Shown piece by piece: positions 43,764 through 52,900 of a stretch of DNA of 64,000 nt (its first letter is position 1; each line of letters starts with the position of its first letter). Position numbers and translations under genes: made by a program. The notes below the pieces were generated by a model. The model had not been told where the DNA came from. It searched no databases and saw only the letters and a list, made by a program, of their open reading frames with translations. Source of the DNA: Paenibacillus aceris. GTDB taxonomy: Bacteria > Bacillota > Bacilli > Paenibacillales > NBRC-103111. The stretch covers positions 327,301-391,300 of the forward strand of contig NZ_JAGGKV010000006.1 of NCBI RefSeq assembly GCF_017874035.1, written 5' to 3'.

Positions 43764-45125
43764 ATGAGCAACCTTAAGCAGCGACAGCTGCACTTGGGCG
43801 CATTTCTATTTCAAGTGGGTCATCACGTAGCGTCTTGGCGATATCCGGATACGGATGCGCAAGGGATTTTGCAGCATGCTTTTTATGAGCATTTTGCAAA
43901 GACGGCGGAACGCGGAAAGTTCGATATGATTTTCCTTGCTGACACACTCGCAATCGTAGACCGGTTTAAGACGAACATCAAACATACAGTAACGGTTCGG
44001 CCTGAGCCGATTACGCTGCTTTCCTACCTGGCAGGCGTTACGGAGCGTATCGGTTTGGCTGCTACCGTATCAACGACCTATCATGAGCCGTACAACTTAG
44101 CGCGTGAATTCTCCTGCTTGGATCATTTGAGCGGAGGACGCGCAGCGTGGAATGTCGTGACATCAGGCCGTGATGAAGAGGCTCATAATTTCAGTCAAGA
44201 GCGTCATCCTGCTCACGAGAAGCGTTATGAACGAGCACGTGAGTTCGTCGATGTCGCCACCTCCCTGTGGGATAGCTGGGAGGATGACGCCATCGTCGCC
44301 GACAAAGAAATAGGCATTTTCGCCGACCCTAGCAGAGTGCATGAACTCAATCACCGTGGCGAATTTTTCGCCGTAAGGGGGCCTCTCAATCTGCCGCGCT
44401 CACCGCAGGGCAGGCCCGTTGTCATTCAAGCGGGAGCTTCCGAAACAGGGAAGCAGCTCGCCGCACAAACCGCGGAGGTTGTCTTCACTGCTTGGCAAAC
44501 GCTGGAGGAAGCACAGCTCTTCTACCGCAGCGTCAAGGAGCTGGCTGTTACTTACGGCAGATCGCCGAATGACATCTTGATTATGCCAGGCATATTCCCG
44601 GTCATTGGCGCAACCGAAGAAGAAGCCCGTGAGAAGGAAGCTCTTCTCCAATCCCAAGTGCTGCCTGCCGTTGGATTATCCATGCTCTCAGCGTCGCTGA
44701 ATGTCGACTTGACCGGCTACCCTCTCGACGGCCCGCTGCCCGATCTTCCGGAGGTGCAGCAGGTGAATGGCGGCAAAAGCCGCTTTCAACTCGTCTCCGA
44801 TATGGCACGCCGGGAAGGCTTGACGATCCGCCAGCTCATGTACCGTGTGACGGGTGCCCGTGGTCACCGCACCATATATGGCACACCGGTACAAATTGCC
44901 GATCAGCTCGAAGAGTGGTTCAGAAGCGGCGCATGCGACGGCTTTAATATCATGCCGCCTTACTTGCCCGGCGGTCTGGAAGAATTCGTCGATCTTGTCA
45001 TACCTGAGCTGCAGCGCAGAGGTTTATTCAGAACCGAATACGAGGGCACAACCTTGCGCGATCACCTCGGACTGTCAAGACCTGCAAGCCGCTTTCAAAA
45101 AGCTGATTCTGCAAGTGGATACTGA
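43764..45125 (+). CDS. FMN-dependent monooxygenase, NtaA/SnaA/DmoA(DszA) type
   Basis: 453 residues, bacterial-luciferase-like TIM barrel. Family text: 'LHLGAFLFQVGHHVASWRYP', '[20 protein letters not shown]', '[20 protein letters not shown]' and 'HFAKTAE'-type FMN-pocket residues. 'DHLGLSRPASRF' near the end is typical. These enzymes use FMNH2 from a separate reductase to oxidise xenobiotic or organosulfur compounds. The setting with sulfonate transport genes suggests release of sulfite or sulfide from an organosulfur compound. First gene of the plus-strand arm; GGAGGGATGAAG precedes the ATG. No flavin reductase is in the window locus. Confidence 0.9.
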   Translation: MSNLKQRQLHLGAFLFQVGHHVASWRYPDTDAQGILQHAFYEHFAKTAERGKFDMIFLADTLAIVDRFKTNIKHTVTVRPEPITLLSYLAGVTERIGLAATVSTTYHEPYNLAREFSCLDHLSGGRAAWNVVTSGRDEEAHNFSQERHPAHEKRYERAREFVDVATSLWDSWEDDAIVADKEIGIFADPSRVHELNHRGEFFAVRGPLNLPRSPQGRPVVIQAGASETGKQLAAQTAEVVFTAWQTLEEAQLFYRSVKELAVTYGRSPNDILIMPGIFPVIGATEEEAREKEALLQSQVLPAVGLSMLSASLNVDLTGYPLDGPLPDLPEVQQVNGGKSRFQLVSDMARREGLTIRQLMYRVTGARGHRTIYGTPVQIADQLEEWFRSGACDGFNIMPPYLPGGLEEFVDLVIPELQRRGLFRTEYEGTTLRDHLGLSRPASRFQKADSASGY

Positions 45126-45154
45126 TGAGCACAGTGAATTGGGGGGAATGAGCA

Positions 45155-46681
45155 ATGGGAACGAACAATAAACAAAGACAGCTTCATTTGGGGGCTTTTA
45201 TTTTTGGCGTAGGCCATCATATTGCGGCTTGGCGCTATCCATTGACAGATACAAACGGGCTTTTGAAGCTTGATTTCTACAAACAATTCGCGCAGACGGC
45301 GGAACGCGGCAAATTCGATCTCGTTTTTATCGAAGACATCCCCGTGCTTCCTGAGCCGCTGAACAGAGCTGTTCAGTACACCTTGCCGGTTCGGGCAGAG
45401 CCGTTGACGCTGCTGTCAGCGCTGGCCTCCGTCACCAAGAAAATCGGGCTTGTCGGAACGGTGTCCACGACATACAGCGAGCCTTTTCACGTTGCACGTA
45501 AATTCGCTTCGCTCGATCATTTAAGCGGGGGCCGGGCAGGCTGGAACGCTGTTACGACCAGCATGGAAGGCACGGCCAAAAATTTCGGTCGCGACCATCA
45601 CTTGGATCATACCCTCCGCTATGAACGGGCGAAGGAATTCGTTGATGTCGTTACCGCTCTTTGGGACAGCTGGGAAGATGACGCACTCCTCATAGATAAA
45701 GCATCCGGCCAGTTTGCAGATCCTGGTAAAGTCCATGCCATCAATCACCAAGGCGAACATTTCTCCGTTCGCGGCCCGCTGAACGTTCACCGCTCCGTAC
45801 AGGGTCGTCCCGTTGTTGTGCAGGCCGGCTCTTCTACGACAGGGCAAGCTTTTGCCGCTCAGACAGCAGAAGTTGTTTTCACTGCATGGCAAACGCTCGA
45901 AGAAGCGCAAAGCTTCTATGCGTCCCTCAAAGGTCAGCTCCCTGCTTACGGGCGATCGCCGGATGAGTTGAAAATACTTCCGGGTGTTCTCCCCTTCATT
46001 GGCGAAACAGAGGAAGAGGCGAAACGGAAAGAAGCCGAGTTCCAAGATCTCGTCCTCCCTGCCGTCGGACTGGGGATGGTGCAGAATATCCTGAGAGTCG
46101 ATCTTTCCGGCTATCCGCTGGATGGACCGCTGCCTGATTTACCGGATGCTACCGATATTAATGGCGGTAAAAGCCGATACCAGCTTCTGCTGGATATGGC
46201 GCGCAGAGAAAAACTCACCATTCGCCAGTTGATCCACCGGGTAACCGGCGCCCGAGGACATCGCACGATCGCTGGAACGCCTGTCCAAATTGCCGATCAA
46301 TTGGAGGAGTGGTTCGTGAATGAAGCCTGCGACGGCTTCAACATTATGCCTCCCTACTTGCCCGGCGGGCTGGATGAATTCGTTGATCTCGTCATCCCTG
46401 AGCTTAGGCGCCGCGGCTTATTCCGCTCTGAGTATACGGGTCGGACTTTGCGCGATCACCTCGGCTTAGCTAAACCCGTGAATCGCTTTGCTAAGCCCAC
46501 AGCGTCACCGTCAGCGTCACCGTCAGCGTCAGCGTCAGCGTCAGCGTCAGCGTCAGCGTCAGCGTCAGCGTCACCGTCAGCGTCACCGTCAGCGTCAGCG
46601 TCAGCGTCACCGTCACCGTCTGCGTCTGCATCAACACCTGTATTAACGCCAACCCAAGCGTCAGCACAAGCAGCTCATTAA
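45155..46681 (+). CDS. FMN-dependent monooxygenase, paralogue, with Ser-Ala/Pro repeat tail
   Basis: 508 residues. Residues 1-445 are a close paralogue of the preceding enzyme, collinear throughout ('[20 protein letters not shown]', '[20 protein letters not shown]', '[15 protein letters not shown]'). The last about 60 residues are a low-complexity Ser-Ala and Ser-Pro tail encoded by the hexamers GTCAGC/GTCACC, ending in a Thr/Pro/Gln-rich stretch. The catalytic domain looks complete without it. The gene begins 29 bp after the first monooxygenase and is followed by ssuA. The tail resembles secreted-protein linkers, yet there is no signal peptide. It may vary in length by slippage; frame would be kept. 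Confidence 0.9.
   Translation: MGTNNKQRQLHLGAFIFGVGHHIAAWRYPLTDTNGLLKLDFYKQFAQTAERGKFDLVFIEDIPVLPEPLNRAVQYTLPVRAEPLTLLSALASVTKKIGLVGTVSTTYSEPFHVARKFASLDHLSGGRAGWNAVTTSMEGTAKNFGRDHHLDHTLRYERAKEFVDVVTALWDSWEDDALLIDKASGQFADPGKVHAINHQGEHFSVRGPLNVHRSVQGRPVVVQAGSSTTGQAFAAQTAEVVFTAWQTLEEAQSFYASLKGQLPAYGRSPDELKILPGVLPFIGETEEEAKRKEAEFQDLVLPAVGLGMVQNILRVDLSGYPLDGPLPDLPDATDINGGKSRYQLLLDMARREKLTIRQLIHRVTGARGHRTIAGTPVQIADQLEEWFVNEACDGFNIMPPYLPGGLDEFVDLVIPELRRRGLFRSEYTGRTLRDHLGLAKPVNRFAKPTASPSASPSASASASASASASASASPSASPSASASASPSPSASASTPVLTPTQASAQAAH
46498..46626 (+). repeat. Hexanucleotide repeat GTCAGC/GTCACC inside the monooxygenase gene
   Basis: About 21 hexamer units in a row, encoding Ser-Ala or Ser-Pro. 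The unit is a multiple of three, so changes in copy number keep the reading frame. Confidence 0.95.
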
Positions 46682-46715
46682 TCATTTGCTTCAATTAGGA
46701 AGGGGTCATGTCTGT

Positions 46716-47792
46716 ATGAAAAAGAAATCATTTTACCATCAAAGTTTATCTTTCCTGGCGGTTATCACGTTGGTTCTGCTATCAGCTTGCGGGGCAAAAA
46801 CGGCGGGCGCTCCGACAAACGCCGGCACTGCGGCTCCAATCGGCACATCCGCTGCACAAGGCAGCAATACCGCTGCAACCCCCGCGGCTGCCTCGAAAGA
46901 GAAGGTCGTTGTCAACATCGGCATCCAAGGCAAAACAGGCGTCCTTAACTTTGCGCGGGAGAAGGGATATTTTGAAAAAGCCTTTAGCGCTGCAGGCGCT
47001 GAAGTGAAATGGAATGAGTTCGCCAGCGGCCCTCCTCACTTCGAGGCTATTGCTGCCGGAAGGCTTGATTTTGGCGCAACCGGAGGTACTCCCCTGATTT
47101 CAGGTCAGGTAGGCGGGGTTGATTTTAAAGGGATCGCCGTGACAAGCGACGGTAAAAAGGGCAATATGATTATCGTGCCGAAAAACAGCCCCATTAAGGA
47201 ATTGAAGGATCTCAAAGGCAAGAAGGTCGCCGTCGCAAAAGGCAGCAGCGCCTATAACTTCCTGTACATGGCGATCGATAAGGCCGGACTAAAAGGCGAT
47301 GACGTGAAAGTTATTCAACTTCAGCCCGATGAAGCCAGACCTGCTCTCGACAGCGGCGCCATCGATGCTTGGTCCATCTGGGAGCCCTATGCGACTACAG
47401 CCGTGTACCAATCAGGAGCCACCATTCTGGTCACTGGCGAGAAGCTGAACATCAACGCCCCCTCCTTCCTGATTGCCCGTACCAAATTTACACAGGAGCA
47501 TCCGGATCTTACCGTGCTGTTCCTCAAAACCTACGAAGAAGCCCGTAAGTACTACGTCGATCATCAGGACGAAATTGCCGATGAACTGTCCAAATCCCAA
47601 AAGCTGGACAAAGCCATCGTTGTCGATGTTTTGAAAAACACATTCCCGATCCTTTCCTCGATCACGCCGGAGTTTGCCAAGGCACATCAAGAGCAGGCTG
47701 ACTTCCTGCAATCTGTCGGCGCTATTACGAAAAAGCTGGATACGTCACAAGTACTCGAAAGTAAATTCATCGATCAAGCGTTAAAGAAGTAG
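46716..47792 (+). CDS. ssuA: Aliphatic-sulfonate-binding lipoprotein
   Basis: 358 residues from the ATG at 46716 (AGGAAGGGG upstream). Lipoprotein signal peptide with lipobox LSAC (Cys25), Ala/Thr-rich linker, then the SsuA/TauA-like body: 'VVNIGIQGKTGVLNFAREKG', 'LKDLKGKKVAVAKGSSAYNF', 'PALDSGAIDAWSIWEPYATT'. It captures sulfonate-type compounds for the SsuBC transporter encoded divergently. It follows the second monooxygenase by 34 bp and probably shares its transcript. After the stop, 47793-47898 holds an AGCAGAT/ATCTGCT hairpin without a T-run. Confidence 0.9.
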   Translation: MKKKSFYHQSLSFLAVITLVLLSACGAKTAGAPTNAGTAAPIGTSAAQGSNTAATPAAASKEKVVVNIGIQGKTGVLNFAREKGYFEKAFSAAGAEVKWNEFASGPPHFEAIAAGRLDFGATGGTPLISGQVGGVDFKGIAVTSDGKKGNMIIVPKNSPIKELKDLKGKKVAVAKGSSAYNFLYMAIDKAGLKGDDVKVIQLQPDEARPALDSGAIDAWSIWEPYATTAVYQSGATILVTGEKLNINAPSFLIARTKFTQEHPDLTVLFLKTYEEARKYYVDHQDEIADELSKSQKLDKAIVVDVLKNTFPILSSITPEFAKAHQEQADFLQSVGAITKKLDTSQVLESKFIDQALKK

Positions 47793-47898
47793 GCTAGGAG
47801 CTACGCTTAGGGCTGAGGGCTGCCGCAAAAGCAGATAAATCTGCTTGAGGGCTGCCCTCATTCCCATTGTAAAATGCATAGCGAATAGCTGGGCAAGA

Positions 47899-47920
47899 GG
47901 GAACCACAAGCCTTTATTTT
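47899..47920. repeat. Dispersed intergenic repeat, copy C (fragment)
   Basis: GGGAACCACAAGCCTTTATTTT resembles the units at 20.2 and 30.0 kb. It overlaps the stop codon and last codons of the fhuF-like gene by 7 bases. Confidence 0.45.
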
Positions 47921-48774
47921 GGAGCCCCCATCGAAGAATCTATTGCGCAGCAGCCTTTGGCCATTGCTTCTTGTGCAAGCTTCTCTCGGATCTGCACCTT
48001 ACGCTCTTCGCGTTCACTAGGCTTCATTCTTGGACATGTGAAACAATAATGGCCGCCTTCCGTGCGGTAAAACATACAACAAGCCGTCTTCATGCGCATC
48101 TGCTTATCTGGCTCACCCGGTGCTCCTGGATAGTCCAGGTGGATAAACTTCACGTTAAGCGGATTTCCAGCACGACCGAAAACCTGGCCGCTCAGCTCTT
48201 TCGTAACAAACGTCCATTCTTCCTCGATACGCAGCTGTTGTCGCTCGCAACCTGCTTGTTCCTTCAAATGGTCGAACCTGTATCGAAGCCGAATCGGAAA
48301 CAACTTCCACAAATGAGTGATATCCATGTCAGCAGCCAAGGCAGCGGCTTCTACAATGGGGCGAATGTGGGTGCCGTACCAATGGCACAGAAGCTCTTCA
48401 CGCCATGCGCTGCGCTCTCCTTCTCGCGGGCCTTCCAGATACCGAATTTCGTGAAGTACATAGCGGAACTCGGCATGCCCTTTGTCGTGCTTGTAGATTT
48501 GCAGCGTCCAAAGCTCCGGAGCCAAATCAATCAACTCATCGTTTATCAACATCTCATGCATAGCCATATTCAAAACACTCAGTCTGCTGATAAAATACGC
48601 ACCTGCTGCAGCAGGCTCAAGCGCCTTCATCAGCGGTGAATAGGCGCTTATCAGTTCCTGCATGCCGGACTCCGTCGAGAGACGACTGCCTGCTATTGTA
48701 AATAGCGGCTGCGGATGTAACTCCGTCGTAACTCCAAACTGCTCCGCCATAACATGCTGTAAAGATGAACTCAT
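47914..48774 (-). CDS. FhuF-like ferric-siderophore reductase
   Basis: About 286 residues from the ATG at 48774 (AGGAGG 7 bases upstream; other in-frame ATGs at 48780 and 48819 are too close or lack a site). The C-terminus 'ACCMFYRTEGGHYCFTCPRM' is the Cys-Cys-x10-Cys-x2-Cys [2Fe-2S] motif of FhuF ferric reductases. The body ('WYGTHIRPIVEAAALAADMD', 'LWKLFPIRLRYRFDHL') fits the FhuF/IucA C-terminal-like fold. It likely reduces Fe3+ in imported siderophores, releasing Fe2+ in the cytosol. It overlaps or abuts the siderophore ABC ATPase gene upstream. A Fur box controls the pair. An AGPK-type C-terminal end lies in a repeat. Confidence 0.88.
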   Translation of the reverse strand: MSSSLQHVMAEQFGVTTELHPQPLFTIAGSRLSTESGMQELISAYSPLMKALEPAAAGAYFISRLSVLNMAMHEMLINDELIDLAPELWTLQIYKHDKGHAEFRYVLHEIRYLEGPREGERSAWREELLCHWYGTHIRPIVEAAALAADMDITHLWKLFPIRLRYRFDHLKEQAGCERQQLRIEEEWTFVTKELSGQVFGRAGNPLNVKFIHLDYPGAPGEPDKQMRMKTACCMFYRTEGGHYCFTCPRMKPSEREERKVQIREKLAQEAMAKGCCAIDSSMGAPK

Positions 48775-48796
48775 TTTCATGCCTCCTTCTTTCTCT

Positions 48797-49672
48797 TTAG
48801 CGGGATTCACCAGCCGCAACTGTGGTTCTAGTCAGTTCTAGTTCTAGTCCTCGCCCTTGCTCCTTCGTCAGCTCATCCGCTTTCTCTGCGCCGACAAGGT
48901 CATAAGGGATACAAAGCGGCACACCCGTACGCGGATCCTTAACGATATCCGCCTCAATGCCGAACACTTCGCGAAGCACCGGCGTGGTTACAACCTGTTC
49001 CGGTGTCCCTTCGCTGACTACCTGCCCCTGCACAATCGCGACCATATGATGCGCATAATGAGTCGCATGATTCAGATCATGAACGACCATAATGATGGTC
49101 CTTCCTTCTTCCTTGTTCAGCTTTTGCAGCAGCTTCAGCACTTCTAACTGATGCGCCATATCGAGGAACGTCGTCGGCTCATCCAGAAAAAGGATGTCGG
49201 TTTGCTGCGCCAACGCCATCGCAATCCATGCCCGCTGCCGCTGACCGCCGGACAACTGATCCACCGGACGATCGGCAAACGGCGTCATGCCGGTGACCTC
49301 AATCGCCCAGTTGACCGTCTCCTTATCTTCCTTCGTCATCGAACCGAAACCCTTCTGATGCGGGAATCTTCCGTAGGACACCAGCTCACTCACCGTCAAG
49401 CCCTCTGGCGCAGTCGGATTTTGCGGGAAAATCGCCAGCTCCCGAGCGACCTCCTTCGTTGTCCGCTGGTGGATGGACTTACCGTCAAGGTATACCTGAC
49501 CGCCTTTTATCTTCATAATTCGCGCGAGCGATTTCAAAATGGTGGATTTGCCTGAGCCATTGGCGCCAACAAGCGCTGTAATTTTGGCATCAGGTATTGC
49601 CAAATTTAGATTGCTGACGATCAAACGATCGTCGTAAGCGATATCTACTTGCTGTGTATACAAACGAGTCAT
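48797..49672 (-). CDS. Iron-siderophore ABC ATPase (FecE/FhuC type)
   Basis: 291 residues. Walker A 'ALVGANGSGKSTILKSLARI', signature 'DQLSGGQRQRAWIAMALAQQ', Walker B 'DILFLDEPTTFLDMAHQLEV', H-loop 'IIMVVHDLNHATHYAHHM'. 'PTAPEGLTVSELVSYGRFPH' is typical of the FecE/FhuC/FepC family. It powers import of ferric siderophores. The permease and binding-protein genes are not in the window, so it likely serves components encoded elsewhere. It is the first gene of the Fur-boxed operon with the FhuF-like reductase. Confidence 0.92.
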   Translation of the reverse strand: MTRLYTQQVDIAYDDRLIVSNLNLAIPDAKITALVGANGSGKSTILKSLARIMKIKGGQVYLDGKSIHQRTTKEVARELAIFPQNPTAPEGLTVSELVSYGRFPHQKGFGSMTKEDKETVNWAIEVTGMTPFADRPVDQLSGGQRQRAWIAMALAQQTDILFLDEPTTFLDMAHQLEVLKLLQKLNKEEGRTIIMVVHDLNHATHYAHHMVAIVQGQVVSEGTPEQVVTTPVLREVFGIEADIVKDPRTGVPLCIPYDLVGAEKADELTKEQGRGLELELTRTTVAAGESR

Positions 49673-49813
49673 AGGAATGTTCTCCTTTCAAGATAAACTT
49701 ACGCAAGTACGGCTGCAGCCAGCTGCAATCCAAAAATATGCAGCGCCGATAACGACCTTATTCGGATGATGTAATAACATCCATCCTATTCATAAAGCCC
49801 ATTCTACCATAAA

Positions 49814-49828
49814 TGATAATGATTATCA
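49814..49828. promoter_or_regulatory. Fur box
   Basis: TGATAATGATTATCA is a perfect 7-1-7 Fur inverted repeat. On the minus strand it covers a TGATAA -35-like element 16 bp from TAGAAT, upstream of the siderophore ATPase gene. Confidence 0.9.
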
Positions 49829-49881
49829 TTACTAATTTGTATACCTTTATGAAAACCAGAATCAGGCGTATCTGAAATAAC

Positions 49882-49928
49882 AAAAAAAGTCCGCCCCATT
49901 ATCTTTTTACAGACATTTGGGACAGACT
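49882..49928 (-). terminator. Terminator of the S-layer-type exoprotein gene
   Basis: On the minus strand AGTCTGTCCCA pairs with TGGGGCGGACT (two G-U pairs), followed by TTTTTTTG. Confidence 0.85.
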
Positions 49929-49943
49929 CGGGATATTAATATT

Positions 49944-52900
49944 TTATTTTTTAAAAGTTAACGCCCTCAGGATGACAGTTGCGGCTTCTGCTCGTGTTGT
50001 ATTTCCTTTAGGTCTTATCGTGCCATCCTCGTAACCATTCATTAATCTAGCCGAGTTGGCCGTAGAAATCGCTGCTTTTGCCCATTCCGAAATCTCCGAA
50101 TTATCCGTATAGGCAGTGGCTTCTGCCACCGAATTGATTTGAGCAGCACGAACAATTATTGCGGCCATCTGCTCGCGGCTGATTGAATCATCTGGACCAA
50201 ACGTCGTATCGGTATAACCATTAACAATACCCTGAGATGCGGCTGTCGCTATGAAACTTTTTGCCCAATGGCTGCTTGTATCCGCAAATACTTTACCGAC
50301 TTGCTCTTTGAGGTTAAAAGCTTTTACGATCATCGAAACGAATTCAGCTCTAGTAATGTTCTCATTCGGTTTAAAGGTTCCATCTGGATATCCATTAATA
50401 GATCCCTTCTGAACCAACTCGATAATGCTTTTTTCCGCCCAGTGTCCTTTCGTGTCAGAAAACGCAACAGGGATAGCTGGTTTGGAAGTAACTAGAACGG
50501 CGAACTTTGTGAAATGATTAACTGAACCAGTTACCGTAGCGTTGCTGCTATCCACTTGCGGATTATCTAACGGAATCCATTTTTTCGTTTCTTCATTTAA
50601 CCAATAAATACCAATTAATGATTGATCCATATCAACTTTGTTTTTATCGAATGGCAAAGTGATTTGTACCGGTTTGCTGAACTCACCTGCAATATCTTTG
50701 CTAATATCAAAGACATCGCTAATTAGCTTCGATGATGCATCAATCGGTAAGCTGGACGTGTCCGTAACTTTATTCACAGTAACCTTGAAGTTACTAATGT
50801 TTCCATTAACGGATCCAGCTGGTATGGCAATTTTAGCCCCATTCAGGGTTACAGTTCCGCCATTGTTTGCATAAATGATTTCCGTATTCGGTGCTAATGC
50901 AGCTCCGCCGCCTCCCCCAGTATTCGCTGGTGCAACATCCACTGGAGTGCTCAACTTCACCAATTCTTTCGTATTGCGGACACGAATTCGGGTTCCCTCT
51001 GTATTCTTGCTTGCTAAGCCTACAGCCTCTAGGGTATCACCAACTGCTAGACTTGGAACTGGTCCACTTTGGTTCACAATATATCCATCTGTAAAAACAA
51101 GAACAGGGCCGGTTCCATCATTGATCACGTACGAATTATCATCAAATTTGGAAACCACTCTTCCAGTAACTTTTACCAGCATACCTTGATTTTCCTCTAA
51201 GGTAGCCTGATCTGTTGTTAATTTCCGTGGCGTAACGGGGTCGGTATGACCTGTTTTGATAACATCTAAATTGAAAGCATTAAAATCTAATTCTTTATTG
51301 TTTTCAAAAGTCTTCATCTGCCCGTAAATTCTTACGGTATCGCCTTCAACCAATGAATTCTCCGGCAATTCCTTAAAGGCCATAATCCCGCCGGTAGCAT
51401 CTTGAACATAGAAGGCATCGAAGAAGATGTTGGAGCCCGTCACTACTGTACCCTCAATGACTTCAGGAGTTCCATCCGGCATCGTGCGGGCTTTAGCAAT
51501 GGTATCAATTCGGGTTTCACGATGAGCCAACCAATTGATCGCATTCAGGCCCAGCTCATTATTACCTTTGGCATTATACGACTCGTCCATTTGCTTGTCA
51601 TTAAAAGCGTTCATACCCGAGACGATAATTCTCCCGTTTCCGACCTCTTCAGAAGCAATCGCTGGTATAGCTGAACCGCCGCTTCCGTCATCCGTCGTAT
51701 CATAGGCATATCCGCCGCTGCTAATTTTGTCTTGGAACGTTGTTTCATTCCCTTTAACTAATATGGTCACCTTATCGCTATCTACAAGCGCCTCGTGGCC
51801 GACTTTCTCCAGACTTGCCCCACTGTAATACTCTACGGTCAGCGATCGATCCGTAATATAATTCTTAACAATTCCAGGATGTAGTCGAACAGTAAATGTA
51901 TTGGTACCAATCGGCGGCGTCCAAAAATTCCCATCCAAACTCGTATCAAAAATACCATCATTGCTTACTTGGATCGTCGATCCCAACTGCTGGAGCAAGT
52001 TATTACTAATGGTTGGATTGCTGCTGTTATTACTTTTCTCAGTTAATAGGAGCGATCCCCCAGCTTGCACAAATGCGGCTATCACTGCGCTTTCATCCGC
52101 AGTTACCGCAACGCTTGGATGAGTAAACATCAGTACTTTAACATCGCTTAGTGATGCAGAAGTAAGAGGAGACGTATTCTCAACAACCGTATACCCTTCC
52201 TGCTGCAGCTGTTTCGTGAAACTTTTCAAGTTATCTTTGTAAGTTCCAGCATCTAAGGTTGTATTCTCATTTTTGTGAGAAGCGTCTATCATCACTTTAA
52301 TACCCAACGATGCCTTAATCGTCACCGATTGGTTGAACTGGTTGTCGAGTGGCGAATCACCTGGAGGAGTATCAAGAACGGCAATTAATGTATGATCTCC
52401 CTGCAACGGATTCGTCCAAGTCACTCTGGCTGTAGCCGTTCCTTTGGATGTGATCGAAGCTACTGTAGCATCGCCAATCAAGTGCGCAGCATCGACCGTA
52501 TCATAGTAAAAATGAACATTTAAGTTGGAAAGGTCTTGCGATCCCAGGTTAGTAAGACCTGCTTCCAATGTGGATGGGCTTCCTGCAACTAAACTGTCCC
52601 CTACCACATTGATACCGCTGATCTTCACATCTGTTGTTACAACTTGAGACCAGATTGGAGCCGAATAAATACGCTCTCCGTCCATTTGTGTTACTTTAAC
52701 CACAAACCACTGTTGACCGCCAGTGATATCCACAGTTGGATTCCAAGTAAAATCAGTCGACATCGGCGAAATGGAACTCACCACTTTGTTGCCATTCGTA
52801 ATCAATTCTACTTTGGCAATGCGATCATCCGATTTGTAAGTGTTGCTAAGGTAGCTATACTCAGGCATTGTCTTAGCTTCTACCACATGGTCTTTACCAG

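Noticed and set aside
47845..48639. Plus-strand frame of 264 codons opposite the fhuF-like gene
   Set aside because: Antisense to a gene with a clear [2Fe-2S] motif; composition is shadow-like.
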